Notes: generated by a model not told the origin, from the letters alone. Positions 24,178 through 35,785 are shown, counted from the first letter of the stretch. The stretch is DNA of 64,000 nt from Siphonodentalium dalli (GCA_032622095.1 CP136068.1:158861465-158925464); one strand, 5' to 3'. A program made the numbers and translations.

Positions 24178-24815
24178 CTAAGATTTTGAGGACACCTGGT
24201 TATCATATCTCCATGAAGATGCAGGATGTTTAAAAACATGTCCAGGTGCTCCGCTGTTCATGGTGTTATATATATACTGGCTAATTGTTCTCAGTTTAAA
24301 AGAGATGTTGGTGTAATCGTGTGCCCCACATGTGCCCAACACAGAGCGAGATTGTAAGTTGTTTATGTTAGGATGTGAAACTGTTCTAATAAAATGAAAT
24401 ATAATCCTCTGCAATGGGCAAATGTACCCTTATCAGATGCCAGTATTGTAGGATTTTGAAAAAGTCATGTTAATGACTGTTTCCTTTTATCTCAGAAGAA
24501 ACTATATCTTATTGCAAACTGTCACCACTATTTTTGAACAGGCCTTCTATATTTCCATCTCCATTGGCAATTTGTATCTGTTTGTGGAATATCTTGAATG
24601 GGATTGTGTTGTAATACATGAACCAATCCAATGTGCCATCCCCTGACGGTTCAAGATCCCTCATTTTGAATATACTTCTAATGATTTCTTCTATGGATCT
24701 GTTTTTGCTATAGCTCACTATATGAATGCCTGATTCCCGTCCCTATATAAATATAACTGTTGAGAAGATATACGTGTTCAGGTGACTTAATTCGGTCACC
24801 ATTTGTCGATGTTGT
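24178..24815 (-). pseudogene. decayed unknown protein of element A
   Basis: On the minus strand, frames include SPEHVYLLNSYIYIG, then SYSKNRSIEEIIRSIFKM with GDGTLDWFMYYNTIPFKIF, and finally INNLQSRSVLGTCG with TMNSGAPGHVFK, SSWRYDNQVSSKS and a stop. Frame changes separate the blocks; a CATTGCAG acceptor-like site near 24415 could instead mark an intron. Element B encodes the aligned SLEQVYLLNSHIYMG, INNSKSRSVSGIC and TMNRGAPGNLFE...SSWRYDSQMSSRS with a stop at the same place. Conservation of amino acids and of the stop across two diverged copies is evidence of real past coding. I do not recognise the family. Confidence 0.6.
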
Positions 24816-25722
24816 GAACGCCAAAAACTAATTAGAACGAATTATGGAGATGACTATATTTAACTTTGGTGGATATTGGCGACTAAAATATTTCTATTAA
24901 TGTTAGTGCCCCTCCTCTCTCCATCCCTGACCCAGCGGCACCAACTGTGGCATCTTTATCCCACATAATTTGATTCCTCGTATCATCTGAGAAGAACCTA
25001 TGCGCGAGTTTAGTTTCAATTATATAGTGCTAAATATATATTTGTAACAGCTTTGTTGCCCTTCCCCTCCACATTCATGACTCGAACGGTGCCACTTTTG
25101 ACATATCTAAACCACGTCCAATAGACTCCTGATATCGTGGAGATAAGTATGTGTACGTTTGGTGATAATCGGCAACTAATCAAATTTGTATCAAATTTAG
25201 TGCCACATCTCTCAGCCAAACGACACCAATTTGACATTTTGAAATCACTCGATTATATACCTCGTACCATTGAGAAGAATATGTATCAATTTGATGGAAA
25301 TATTTTTTGTATCAATATTTGGTGCCCCTCTCCACCCCGTGCACCCCTTACTCTGCACCATATTATGGAGATTTTTATGTAAAAGTAAAAACACCGACAG
25401 TCTCACTTTAGAAAATTTAAACGCACACCATTATCTTCCTTGTAAAAAGTTACACATGTTAGGCCCCTTTGGCGCCATCTAGATGGTCCCCTGTGAAGTT
25501 ATATAGATCACAGACACTCGCAAATATGGGCACCGAATGTGGCGTCTATATAACCCACACGCTTTGATTCCTCGTATCGTTGGAGAAGAACATGTATGAA
25601 TTTGGTGGAAATCGGCGCTAAACATATTTCTTTTATCAGTGTTGGTGACCCTCTCCTCCTAATCCTTATCTTTTGACATCTTTAAATTTACAAAATTAGA
25701 ACCATTACGAAGAGATACATGT

Positions 25723-26516
25723 AGAGGATATCCAACGAGTTATGTTGGGATATATAGAGTGATCTCCCCTACATATAGAAGATTTCCAACGAGTTATGTT
25801 GGGATATATAGAGTGATCTCCCCTACATATAGAAGATCTGCAACGAGTTATGTTGGGATATATAGAGTGATCTCCCCTACATATAGAAGATCTCCAACGA
25901 GTTATGTTGGGATATATAGAGTGATCTCCCCTATATATAGAAGATCTCCAACGAGTTATGTTGGGATATATAGAGTGATCTCCTCTATATATAGAAGATC
26001 TCCAACGAGTTATGTTGGGATATATAGAGTGATCTCCCCAATATATAGAAGATCTCCAACGAGTTATGTTGGGGATATATAGAGTGATCTCCTCTATATA
26101 TAGAAGATCTCCAACGAGTTATGTTGGGATATATAGAGTGATCTCCTCTATATATAGAAGATCTCCAACGAGTTATGTTGGGATATATAGAGTGATCTCC
26201 TCTATATATAGAAGATCTCCAACGAGTTATGTTGGGATATATAGAGTGATCTCCTCTATATATAGAAGATCTCCAACGAGTTATGTTGGGATATATAGAG
26301 TGATCTCGTCTATATATAGAAGATCTCCAACGAGTTATTGTTGGGATATATAGAGTGATCTCCCCTATATATAGAAGATCTCCAACGAGTTTTGTTGGGA
26401 TATATAGAGTGATCTCCCCTATATATAGAAGATCTCCAACGAGTTATGTTGGGATATATAGAGTGATCTCCCCTACATATAGAAGATCTCCAACGAGTTT
26501 TGTTGGGATATAAGAT
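25723..26516. repeat. 54-bp minisatellite, about 15 copies
   Basis: Fifteen near-identical units with CCAACGAGTTATGTTGGGAT, ATATAGAGTGATCTCC and CTATATATAGAAGATCT. Because 54 is divisible by 3, all frames stay open, giving repetitive 18-residue frames on both strands (25759-26353 plus, 26310-26642 minus). Single-base insertions at about 26070 and 26334 change frame without any selection against it, arguing that it is not coding. The unit is nearly the outer arm of the hairpin that ends the array. Confidence 0.9.
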
Positions 26517-26639
26517 GTTATGAAACGAGTTTGATAAATTTGATTCACAACGAGTCGTAAACGAGTTGTGAATCAAATTGATCAAACGAGTTTCATAAAA
26601 TCTTATATCCCAACATATCGAGTTGAAGATCTTGTATAT
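26477..26639. repeat. foldback hairpin with a CTCG-type apex, copy I
   Basis: The left arm (GATCTCCAACGAGTTTTGTT ... TTGATTCACA) pairs with the right arm (TGTGAATCAA ... GAAGATCTTGTATAT). The apex holds a direct repeat, ACGAGT-CGTAA-ACGAGT. The left arm overlaps the last 54-bp unit, so the minisatellite appears to have grown from this arm. About 150 bp of unique DNA following it is shared with copy II. Confidence 0.85.
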
Positions 26640-26835
26640 CACATGAAAAAAACTAAAGCCTTATGCCTTTTTAACAACATCAGCTCTGTAGAGAACACGC
26701 AAACAGTATACAAGTCTCGTGTTGGCTCAGACGCTTCACCACTATACGTCAGTACTGCGCAACGAAATATAGTCCCTTTTAGTTTCGCCTCTATTTGACG
26801 TCTATTGGGTTATTTATTGGTAACATTTGTCAATA

Positions 26836-27000
26836 ATATATAGAGGATCTCCAACGAGTTTTGTTGGGATATAAGATTTTATGAAACGAGTTTGATAAAT
26901 TTGATTCACAACGAGTCGTAGACGAGTTGTGAATCAAATTTATGAAACCAGTTTCATAAAATCTTATATCGCAACATAATGAGTTGAAGATCTTGTATAT
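26836..27000. repeat. foldback hairpin with a CTCG-type apex, copy II
   Basis: Nearly the same hairpin as copy I (apex ACGAGT-CGTAG-ACGAGT), followed by the same flank (27001-27165 matches 26640-26790: CATGAAAAAAACTAAAGC ... CACTATACGTCAGTAC). So hairpin plus flank, about 330 bp, was duplicated in tandem. Confidence 0.85.
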
Positions 27001-27240
27001 CACATGAAAAAAACTAAAGCTTTCTGCCTTTTTAACAACATCAGCTCTGTAGAGAACACGCAGACTGTATACAAGTATTGTGTTGGCTCAGACGCTTCAC
27101 CACTATACGTCAGTACGGCGCTACACGCGCAAAGAAATATAGTCCCTTTTAGTTTCGTCTTTATTTGTAATATTTGTCAATAATATAATTTTAATCAAAA
27201 CAAATAATCAGTTTTCAATAGTAATTCACAGTTTCTCGTT

Positions 27241-27535
27241 ATAATGTCAGTCGCGCAGGTATACAATGAAAGTGATTACCGCTTGGACTATTAGCTATTA
27301 GCCACTAGTGACAGATAAGAAAATATGTAATTGAGTTTTCAATGATATTATAGGGGTTTGATGTGATATATTATAATTTGTTGATCTTTTGGTACGGAAG
27401 CAAAATTACATCACGCGCGCAGGTATACAATGAAAGTGATTACCGCTTGGACTATTAGCCACTAGTGACAGATAAGAAAATACGTAATGGATTTCTCAAT
27501 GATATTATAGGGGTTTCATGTGATATAACTATATA
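27241..27535 (+). repeat. direct repeat pair about 170 bp apart
   Basis: GCGCAGGTATACAATGAAAG, then GATTACCGCTTGGACTATTA and AATGATATTATAGGGGTTT, occur at 27254-27365 and again at 27418-27520 with few differences. No frame of interest. Confidence 0.75.
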
Positions 27536-29525
27536 TAACATTGGTGGCAATCGGCGACAAATTTATTGTCCCCACCTCTCACACAAACGGCACCAATTTG
27601 ACATCTTTAACTCATACAATCAGATTCGTCGTATCATGGAGAAGAATGTATGTATTGGTGGAAATGGGCGCTAAAATATTTTTAATTGTGTTGCCCCTCT
27701 CGCCGAACGGCGCCACTTTTGACATATTTAAAACACAGCATTAGATTCCATGTATCATGGAGAAGAATGTGTATCAATTTGGTGGAAATCGGCGGTATAA
27801 ATATTGTTATCAATTTTGGCGGTCCTCTCCCCTTCCGTGCATCAATGACTCGAATAGCACCAAGTTTGCCCTCCTTAAATCACACCATTATATTCCTCAT
27901 ATCATGGAGACGATTATGTTAAGTTTGGTGGAAATCGGCGACGAAAATATGTTCTGCCCCTCCCCTCTTCTACCCCTGACAAAACAGCGTCACTTTTAGA
28001 AAATTCTAACCCCCACCATTATCTTCCTCGTCAAAGGTTACCCCTGTTCACCCCATTGGTTCCATCTAGATGGTCCCTCGTTAATGTATATAGAACACAG
28101 ACAGACAGACATTCGCAAATATAGATATATATATTTCATCTCAATTGATGAGTGTTGACCATATAATCTGAGATTCTGGTCATTAAGTTTCCCAAAAATA
28201 AGTGAAATCAATAAATTCATTTCCGACCTTAACGTCTGAATAGAGGAGATACATTAAATTACCCGAAACGGCATATATTTGGACGCTTTTAATAACACGA
28301 TTAGATTCGTTTTATGGTGGAGAAGAAAATGTATCAATTTGGTGGAAATCGGCGGTAAAAATAGTTTTCTTTTATAAATGTGAGTGCCCTTCTACCCCTC
28401 TGTGCATCCCTGACCGAACGGCGCCATATGGATATGATTATGTATAAGTTTGGAAATTGACGACAAAATATATTTAATCATCTTTGATGCCCCATACACT
28501 TTCTTCCCTGATACCAACAGCGTCACTTTAGACAATTTTAACCCGAACCATTATCTTCCTCGTAAAAAACGCCTGTTTGACCCCTTTGTCGTCTAGATGG
28601 TCCACATTGAAGAACACAGACAGACAGCCGTTCACAAATATAGTCACCAAATATGGCGACTTTAACACACACGATCTGATTCCTCGTATGATTGGATAAT
28701 TTTGTGGAAATTGACGCTAAAATTACTTTTTTATCAGTTGTGGTGACCATCCCCTCCATACCCCTCAACAAATGGCAAAACTTTGATATCTTTAAACAAC
28801 ACAATTAGAATCTTTATGAAATTGACTATTTATAAAATTGGTGGACATCGGCGACTAAACAAATTGATATCAAATATGGTGCCCTCATCTCTCACCCAAA
28901 ATGACACCAATTTGACACATTTAAACCACGAATCACGGAGAATAATATATACCAATGTGGTAGATGTCGGTGCTAAAAACACTTCTATACATTTTGGTTG
29001 ACTCGAACTATTGACAACATTAAGCCACACAATTAGACTCCTGATATCATGGAGATAATTGTGTATACGTTTGGTGGTAATCGGCGACTTTTTTTTTTTT
29101 TTATAAAATTTAGTACCCCCCCCCCCACATCTCTCATCCAAACAGCACCAATTTGGCGTCTTAAATCACACGAATAGTTCCTTGTATCATGAAGAAGAAC
29201 GTTTATCAAATTGTTGGAAATCGGCGCTAAACATATCTTTTTATCTCCCCTTAAGTGCACCCCTGACTCGACTGGTGCCACTTTTGAGATACTTAAACCA
29301 CAACTTTAAATTCAGGAAGATGATTATGTATAAATTTGGTGGTATTCGGCGACTAAAAATATTCTGACAACAATAGCGTCACTTTAGAAAATTCTAATCC
29401 GCACAATTATCTTTCGCGTAAAACGTTACCCCAGTTAGGTCCCATTGGTGCCGTCTACATGACCCCCTGTGAATTTCGATAGAACACAGACAGACAGACA
29501 TACATTAGCAAATATAGATATAGAT

Positions 29526-31176
29526 AATCGGACAACGTGCTAATTTCATGTCAACTGTTAATGGCGAATTCATTTTGTAATTAGGTAATGTGATCTTTAC
29601 AAACGAAGAAGGCCTCCGTGGAAGCAACCGTCTCTGGGTTTTATTAAAATTGGTAATTATTTTCAAATGACGTCCAGAAGGCTCATGTCTTGACGGTTAT
29701 ACAGATATATTTGGTAATTAAACACGTAGATATATCCACAGAACATTAATTGTAATACGACCTTACCTAAACCCACATACAAGGCTCGTCCTGACTGGTC
29801 GGTATCATGTATTCCACATACAAGGCTCGTCCTGATTGGTCAGTAGCCTGTATTCCCATGGAGAAACGACCGTCGTTTTGTGGTACAATTCTAGATATTC
29901 TGAATTGTACCACAACAAAATGTGGTACACTCAGTGAAATTCTGCCAATGCCTCAAACTAGGAGAAGTCAAGTCACACGGGCATTGCTTAAATGTCATGC
30001 TATAGACTGAAGAAAGAGACATAATATGACCATACGCTAGCGTAATTAACGAACCACAACTAAAACACACGCATGCATAAGCTAGGATATATATGTGTCT
30101 TTTTAATCCTATAAAATAACTTCATAGATGCGTATTCGCATCAAATATGATTAACTTAGGCCTTATACCGTGGTGTGGTTATGATATATTACACTCAAGA
30201 CATGCACAAGAGTTCATCGACAGAGTGGGTCCTATAACAATTTGTTGTATAAATTAGGTCAATCATATCATACATCAAGGCATGTGAGAAATCAGAGATT
30301 CACAATGCAAACAGACTACGAGCTCATCGACCCAGACTTAAAACCTATATAAAAAAGTTTGTCCTTTTGAACAAATTATTATATTTTACCGAAATTAACC
30401 ATTATATTATTGAGATGTATACTATACGAAGAAGCTTGTCGATTTCATCATGTTCATTTCATTCATAAAATGTCATCAAGGAAACTCGACGAGCAACGTT
30501 ATCATGTAGCTTTCACCATCGACCGAATTTGCTATAATCTGAATGTATCTTCTGTTTTGTTCATAAGTATGTGTTTCTTGTCGATTCATGAAAATAGAAG
30601 GATATCTGAGGATTTTATATTTTAGGCCACTCCATTGCAAATATTTGACAGTCCATAATATGTTATAATTATGTTCTCAATAAAATGTAAACCGCGGCTA
30701 CGAATGAACTTCACTGTGCATAATTCCGATAGTAACTCGCCTCATTTTGAAACGGCGGCCATTGAAAGATGCACACGTTAATTTCAGATTATATTATTAT
30801 TACGACATTAATGCGTTAAGCCCACAGATCTACTGTACGACAAAGCGCTCGCAAAATTTCAAAAAAGCAGTGTCGTATTAGATAATAATTGGCGACGTCA
30901 CAAAATCAGATATAGTCTAAATACGACCCAAAGCGTCCGGATTTGGTTCGTTATAATGACTACCTACTGTACTGTACTGATTTTATTTAAGATAGAACAA
31001 AAATAAGTCTTAACTGAATTTTGTTTTGCCGAAAAAGGCAATGAAAAGGGGTCGCCGTTCAATAGTGACGTCATGTTTGACGTTACAGTTCTATGAGAAG
31101 AACTGTCTGGTGAAAATCATACCACGCAGGGCTAGAAACTGTGCTATTATATAGCAGGTTGAACGTGTGTCACTAA
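29526..31176. other. intronic stretch with small repeats
   Basis: No gene supported. It contains a two-unit, 41-bp tandem duplication (ACATACAAGGCTCGTCCTGA at 29777 and 29818) and a short hairpin at 29875-29921 (TTTTGTGGTACAATTC / GAATTGTACCACAACAAAA). Frames are short. Confidence 0.5.
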
Positions 31177-31250
31177 AATTTGACCACATAAACTGATTGT
31201 AGGACTCCGCTTCGCGTCGTCCTGCAATCAATTTCTTTGTGGTAAAATTC
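31177..31250. repeat. short foldback hairpin
   Basis: AATTTGACCACATAAACTGA pairs with the right arm ending TTGTGGTAAAATT. The apex is AGGACTCCGCTTCGCGTCGT, richer in GC than the arms. It resembles the CTCG-apex hairpins but the apex repeat is imperfect (CTCCG / CGTCG). Confidence 0.7.
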
Positions 31251-31475
31251 TACTATAAACGCCGATGCGCAGTGTATTTATTTCTTGAATAAACGTTCGC
31301 TACACTAATGCGCGGACTGTCGAATTTAAATTTATAAGTAATTTCAACATTGCGGGCCGTAATGAGACAAACGCTCTTTATGGTCATTGTTACTCCAAAA
31401 TGTACACATATGCTACTGTTAATGTAAAATCAACAAATTTCCCACTAATTACTGGTTAGAATATCAAGCAATGAG

Positions 31476-31735
31476 GACAAAATTCCACCTATCTGTGATG
31501 TAAAATGTCCACCTATCTGTGATGTAAAATGTCCACCTATCTGTGATGTAAAATGTCCACCTATCTGTGATGTAAAATGTCCAACTATCTGTGATGTAAA
31601 ATGTCCACCTATCTGTGATGTAAAATGTCCACCTATATGTGATGTAAAATGTCCACCTATCTGTGATGTAAAATGTCCACCTATCTGTGATGTAAAATGT
31701 CCACCTATCTGTGATGTAAAATGTCCAACTAGTTT
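31476..31735. repeat. 24-bp minisatellite, about 10-11 copies
   Basis: Near-identical units TGATGTAAAATGTCCACCTA-TCTG. The length is a multiple of 3, so repetitive open frames appear on the minus strand (31445-31747, 31464-31799); they are by-products. The array ends about 100 bp before the acceptor of exon 2 of the small secreted-peptide gene. Confidence 0.9.
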
Positions 31736-31838
31736 TGTGCCCGGCAAAAACTTCCCAACAGTTGAAACAAAGGGGTTGGGGTGAAAACCCTGCCGCCACG
31801 TCCCTGATTGTACATTCTAGTCTCTTGTTTTATTTTAG

Positions 31839-31916
31839 ATAAATCATGTGGTTGTGGTGATATGCCTGATGGCGTTGTAACGAAAGACAGGGGCCAGGAT
31901 GAGTGCCGATGTTACG
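31839..31916 (+). CDS. secreted cysteine-rich peptide, exon 2 (CxC...CxC)
   Basis: A 78-bp exon with strong sites: acceptor TCTCTTGTTTTATTTTAG (31838) and donor TACG|GTAAGTG (31917). Both sides are phase 1, matching the donor phase of the signal exon at 22186. The joined frame is open and contributes 26 residues: SCGCGDMPDG early and GQDECRCY at the end, giving four cysteines as C-x-C, a gap of about 17, then C-x-C. Charged and small residues dominate between them. A 1-1 symmetric exon of this kind is typical of secreted cysteine-rich modules. I know no family with this exact spacing. The exon sits in otherwise repeat-filled DNA, just after the 24-bp array. Another skipped or included phase-1 exon elsewhere in the intron cannot be excluded. 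Confidence 0.7.
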
Positions 31917-32353
31917 GTAAGTGAGACAAACAATCCAGGGCCGGGAACCTACGTCATGATTTGGTCGAAAATGGCGGCAAAAACGGGTGGTGGTGGTGGT
32001 GGGGGTGCATGTCTGGTATAATAATTGAAGCAACATTGAAACGATCGCGAGATTTGTTTGTTATGAGTGACGCGTGTCGAACAATGGGATATCACTGAAA
32101 TATTAGTTTGGCAACCTTGGGCGAACGGAAGGGGGTGGCAATAGTAACACATACATTGGTTGAATTATTTATTAACTAGTAGAATAATTACATTTATCAC
32201 ATAATTAACCCACAAAACCAGCTTCATAATTATTGGTAAGACACACGTGTAATATTAGCGCGTGCGACGACGTCACGCCATTATTTAAATGACTTGTTTA
32301 TGATTGTTGTTTTCGATGAATACTTCGCGTTGCTTCGCGCTTATTTGATCATG
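31917..32353. other. start of intron 2 of the small secreted-peptide gene
   Basis: Contains a GGTGGTGGTGGTGGGGG tract near 31988 and a GACGTCACG motif near 32270. No gene seen. Confidence 0.4.
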
Positions 32354-32518
32354 TAATAAAAGTTATCTCAAACTCGTTCTATCTTATACGTAATTTATCA
32401 ACCTCGTCCACTAAATTCTGTTTGAGCCTCGGTAAACCTCGGCTCAAATCGAATTTAGTGAACTCGGTTGATAAATTCCGTATAAAATAGAAACTCATGT
32501 GAGATCCTCTATTTATTA
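32354..32518. repeat. CTCG-apex foldback element with TAATAAA ends
   Basis: Begins TAATAAAAG (32354) and ends with the inverse TTTATTA (32518). The arms of about 70 bp (CTCGTTCTATCTTATACG ... CTAAATTCTGTTTGAGC) enclose an apex CTCG-GTAAAC-CTCG, a direct repeat. The same ends and apex logic occur at 53938-54120 although the arm sequences differ. Confidence 0.8.
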
Positions 32519-33211
32519 TAATTATTCCACAAAACTAATCCAGTTCCGAAAATATTCACAGGTACTCTGGACCACTAATATAATCCAACGATGAAACTAA
32601 ACGAATTAACATTTACATTTAGAACCACTAAATGGTGATATATCCACTTCACTATATAGAGCTCCACATATCCGATATAACTAACAACAGAACTTGTTTC
32701 TGGAGAATCTGGAGGAACCAATGGACTATTAATAGTAATTTAGGAACAGTTTTCTTGTAAAGGCGACACGTTTGTCACATAATAATAATGTGCGGCAAAA
32801 AGTAAGTTGGTTGTTGGTTACATGTCCAAATTCCATGTCATAATTCTGGCAGACAGACTTCTTCTGAATTCATGATCCACTTATACATTGTATATAATAT
32901 AATAGTAAGACACAATCATGCGACTGCCACATTTGACTTTCCAAACACATCTGCGAGTGACTTCGTTTGTGAAAACGGGTCACCCGTTAATCACGTGCAT
33001 GGGACCAGTCCGTGTCGTTTCGGACATATTTATTCACATTCAACGGCGACCATTGCATGGTTAATCGGATTGTTAGGCGTGGCTAACGGGCTATATATAT
33101 TGTGTTGAATCTCGGCGAGCGCACGGATTTCGCGTCGTGGTCAACACACGCTCAACGGTGCATTTCCTGTTAATTGCATTATGTGGGGTCAATTGTGCTC
33201 TAAGTCGGTCA
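32519..33211. other. intronic stretch
   Basis: No array or hairpin seen. The 78-codon frame at 32872-33108 has no recognisable motif and no signal of being a gene. Confidence 0.4.
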
Positions 33212-33290
33212 GAGCACGTGAATAGTTCTTTACCAGAATAAATCTCGTCTTCGACTCGATTGATTCTGGTAAAGAACTATTCTTGTGTTC
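33212..33290. repeat. CTCG-apex foldback hairpin, short
   Basis: A perfect 20-bp arm GAATAGTTCTTTACCAGAAT (33220-33239) pairs with ATTCTGGTAAAGAACTATTC (33263-33282); a few more bases pair outside. The apex reads CTCG-TCTTCGA-CTCG, a direct repeat inside inverted arms. Confidence 0.85.
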
Positions 33291-34619
33291 TAACCATTAC
33301 ATAGAACATTAATTCTGCATCGGTCAACATTGATTTTGAATCTAAATCTGTTAAGACGGAATTGTCTGTTATTGAATCCAAGAACGACTGTTGGTTTGAA
33401 AATGGAAACTATTGGTTTGAAATAATTATATTGCTATTGAATGTGCGATACATATAATTGTTTTCACAAACCACCATTAACTTTTATTTCATGTAATTTC
33501 CGATCGAATGGCCGCCCATAGCCCAGCTATTGTTCACATCTAAATATCGACAGCAATTAACGCGGTCATACAAGTTACATACTCCAACATTCACTGTGTA
33601 TATCCGACACCGAATATTATGCAGGAAAATTTCATTTGTTTACTTAATATGCCTACATTTTTTTTTATCAAATAATCGTGATTGTTAAAAACCAGGACAC
33701 ACCAGGAGGATATAATCCCGCTGAATAATAGTAGAGTATATCATACTTCTAAGATATACTATCTATACATTCTGGTTATAATGTAAGTTCTCAGAAATCA
33801 CGATTATTAGGTTAAATTATACCGATCGTCTGCAACTTGGTCTGATAAACACCGATTTTCTCATATCTAAAACGACTGTATGTTTACATATTGATATGCA
33901 CATTGCGTAAGAAAGGTCCACAGTGACTTACATACCACCAAACATGAGTTTGTCGGCTGTTTGTTAATATTATTGTCAAAAGACATAATTATTTTTTGTA
34001 CGGCGAATTGCAGGAGTTCTGTCATGCAAATTGCAATTCGCATGTTTTATTGCTGTACGGCATATTGCAAGCCCAAAACAATATCTGCCTATTGTAGGCA
34101 AATATGTTGGCCAAAATGGAGGTCATGTCATTACACATCATCACGGTGACGATTTCGTAATTTTGTTGCTTTCAAGCTCATTGCGACACCACGTGTATGC
34201 CAATTCAATAGTGACTTATTTTTTAGCTTCAAAATCACATCAGAGGGGGCTATCTATCAGAACTCTAGTTGACATTGTAAATTTGAAGGTCATCTTTGAA
34301 ATTTAACACAAACTATCATATTTGGCGATGGTTATGGTACAGATTTTCCCGAAACGCCAAACATTGAATTGAGCATTAATGGTTATACACCTCCCATTTA
34401 CTAATGTTCGAAGTCAATCTTAGTTTACACAAAGCCTGACTTCACACACCAGCACTGCATGGTTAGTAACTGCACGCCAACAATGGTTTTATAAATAAAA
34501 AATAAATATGCTGCGACTATGTGAATTATGTCTTTGTGTGCAAAAACATATTTATTTGTGATAAAACCTCACTTTCAAGATTATTTATCCCCCCCCCCCC
34601 ACCTGATATTTTGGTAAAA
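33291..34619. other. intronic stretch
   Basis: AT-rich; a poly-C run near 34588-34600. The 91-codon frame at 34031-34306 is not recognised. No repeats apart from short runs. Confidence 0.4.
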
Positions 34620-35060
34620 CTATTGTAATCGTGCGTCCGTTCGTATGTCCGTCCGATTTCTTGTCAGGCTGTTAATGCCAGTTCAAATTATCCGATCTAA
34701 ACGACACTTCGTATGAGGAACGACAAATACATTATTGAGGTCAATTTCAATTATGGTTCTAGTCCGATGATCTTTTTACTATGTGTTATGACTTTTTTTT
34801 TAATTAGAAATTGCCATTTTCATGTTGTCCGGATAATATTAACTCCGGTGAAAAATATCCGATCGGAACGAAACTGTGTACGAGTAATAAACATTACATT
34901 ATTGAGGACCGGTTCCAATATCCTTCCGGTCAGATGATTTTTACTAGAGCTAAAGTCCTTTTTAGACCTATAAATTGCCATTTTCGTGTTGTCCGAATTA
35001 TTCCAGTTAATATCAACTAATCCCAACTAAACTTGACTCAGGATTATCAATCACATTGTT
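34620..35060 (+). repeat. diverged repeat of about 150 bp in tandem
   Basis: Starts with CGTGCGTCCGTTCGTATGTC. Two to three diverged units share AATTGCCATTTTCATGTTGT, CCGATCGGAACGAAACT and ACATTATTGAGG. Frames here (34713-35026) follow the units and are not called as genes. Confidence 0.5.
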
Positions 35061-35414
35061 CAAGTCAACTTTGAGCGTGGTTAAGATCTGCTGAATTTTG
35101 ACGGAGCTTTTTCTTTTATAAAAATATAAACTGATTCCACTTAGAATCTGACGATTATTATTCCACCATGTGCAAATTCCACACATTGTGTTTTTCTGAG
35201 CTTGTGTCTCATATGGTTGTTGTAGCACACTTGGCGACATGGTGTCATGACCGTCTTGATTTATGTATATCTTCAGGTTATACTTGTATATAGTTTGAAA
35301 TCCGCATATCTCACATGTTGTTTCGATGTCCACCTGAAAAGACTCCACTACGGGTGCGATATAAAATGATGACAAATTGGACAGAATTAATACCTTGATC
35401 GCAATTTGTGCCAT
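35013..35414 (-). CDS. unrecognised 133-codon open frame
   Basis: Starts at an ATG (35414), MAQIAIKVLILSNLSSFYIA, and continues with CEICGFQTIYKYNLKIYINQ and MCGICTWWNNN before a TGA at 35013. It has four cysteines arranged as two C-x-x-C pairs (CEIC and CGIC) and mixed hydrophobic/charged composition rather than a repeat pattern. Two CxxC pairs could bind zinc, but no named domain can be supported. It overlaps the tandem repeat below and a plus-strand frame above, so it may be a transposon fragment or chance. No splice sites or promoter were identified. Confidence 0.3.
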   Translation of the reverse strand: MAQIAIKVLILSNLSSFYIAPVVESFQVDIETTCEICGFQTIYKYNLKIYINQDGHDTMSPSVLQQPYETQAQKNTMCGICTWWNNNRQILSGISLYFYKRKSSVKIQQILTTLKVDLNNVIDNPESSLVGIS

Positions 35415-35597
35415 TTATACATGTACGCAGTACATGTAACCGGCGCTTTGAACGGATATAGTGTGGTCGTGGGAGAGTTGAACCCGGACGAAATTGGATA
35501 CAAGCTGATGTTGGTGTCATTCGATGCGGAAAAACACCAGGAACAATATATCCAAAATCCGCAAAAATCCTCTCATGTGAAAATTCAGGATCGCTAA
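35406..35597 (+). CDS. unrecognised 63-codon frame with coding-like codon use
   Basis: The stretch VTGALNGYSVVVGELNPDEI followed by GYKLMLVSFDAEKHQEQYIQ is encoded with GC-rich third positions unlike the AT-rich flanks, ending at TAA 35597. The start is uncertain because the listed start is not ATG; an ATG lies a few codons in (MYAVHV). No family is recognised. It lies in intron 2 of the small secreted-peptide gene and may be a transposon remnant or an exon of an overlapping gene. It conflicts with the 104-codon minus frame at 35311-35625; this strand looks the better of the two. Confidence 0.3.
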   Translation: MCHLYMYAVHVTGALNGYSVVVGELNPDEIGYKLMLVSFDAEKHQEQYIQNPQKSSHVKIQDR

Positions 35598-35785
35598 ATA
35601 CTGAATTTCTGCGTAGGTGCTTCAATTAATGCCAAATTCGTAATAAATTGAAATATACACAAACAATGCTTCTAAAGTCGTAAACCATATCTGTAGACTG
35701 TTTTTCCCAAAATGGCCGCCAAAATGGACAAAATCGAATGAAACTTGCATTTTGTGCAAAATTGAATAGCTAGTCCAATACGAGT

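Larger units (their letters stand above)
24040..29525 (-). mobile_element. element A: 5.5-kb composite repeat, inverted partner of element B
   Basis: Read on the minus strand, it starts near 29525 with TATTTGCTAATGTATGTCTG and TGTCTGTGTTCTAT. It then holds a long field of diverged units of about 120-130 bp (landmarks CGCCGATTTCCACCAAATT, ATGATACGAGGAATC and a gap-prone AGGGG tract). It ends with a decayed coding stretch (24815-24178) and AATAAA plus an A-rich tail near 24070-24040. Element B (38583-40915, plus strand) has the same order. The internal start motif recurs near 28110, 28640 and 25530, so A is a tandem or nested composite. A 54-bp minisatellite and two hairpins are inserted at 25723-27170. 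Class unknown; not a recognised LINE, LTR or DNA-transposon layout. Confidence 0.7.

Noticed and set aside
25759-26353. Repetitive 18-residue protein frames
   Set aside because: Created by the 54-bp minisatellite; single-base insertions inside the array change frame without consequence, and both strands are equally open.
24040-29525. CRISPR-like or regularly spaced array
   Set aside because: The 120-130 bp units are diverged throughout with no conserved repeat/unique spacer pattern, and the genome is eukaryotic.
31445-31799. Eight-residue-repeat protein frames (minus)
   Set aside because: Product of a 24-bp array whose length is a multiple of 3; no start context or splice sites.
34713-35026. 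Plus and minus frames of 68-74 codons
   Set aside because: They track a diverged tandem repeat; no recognisable protein and mutual overlap.
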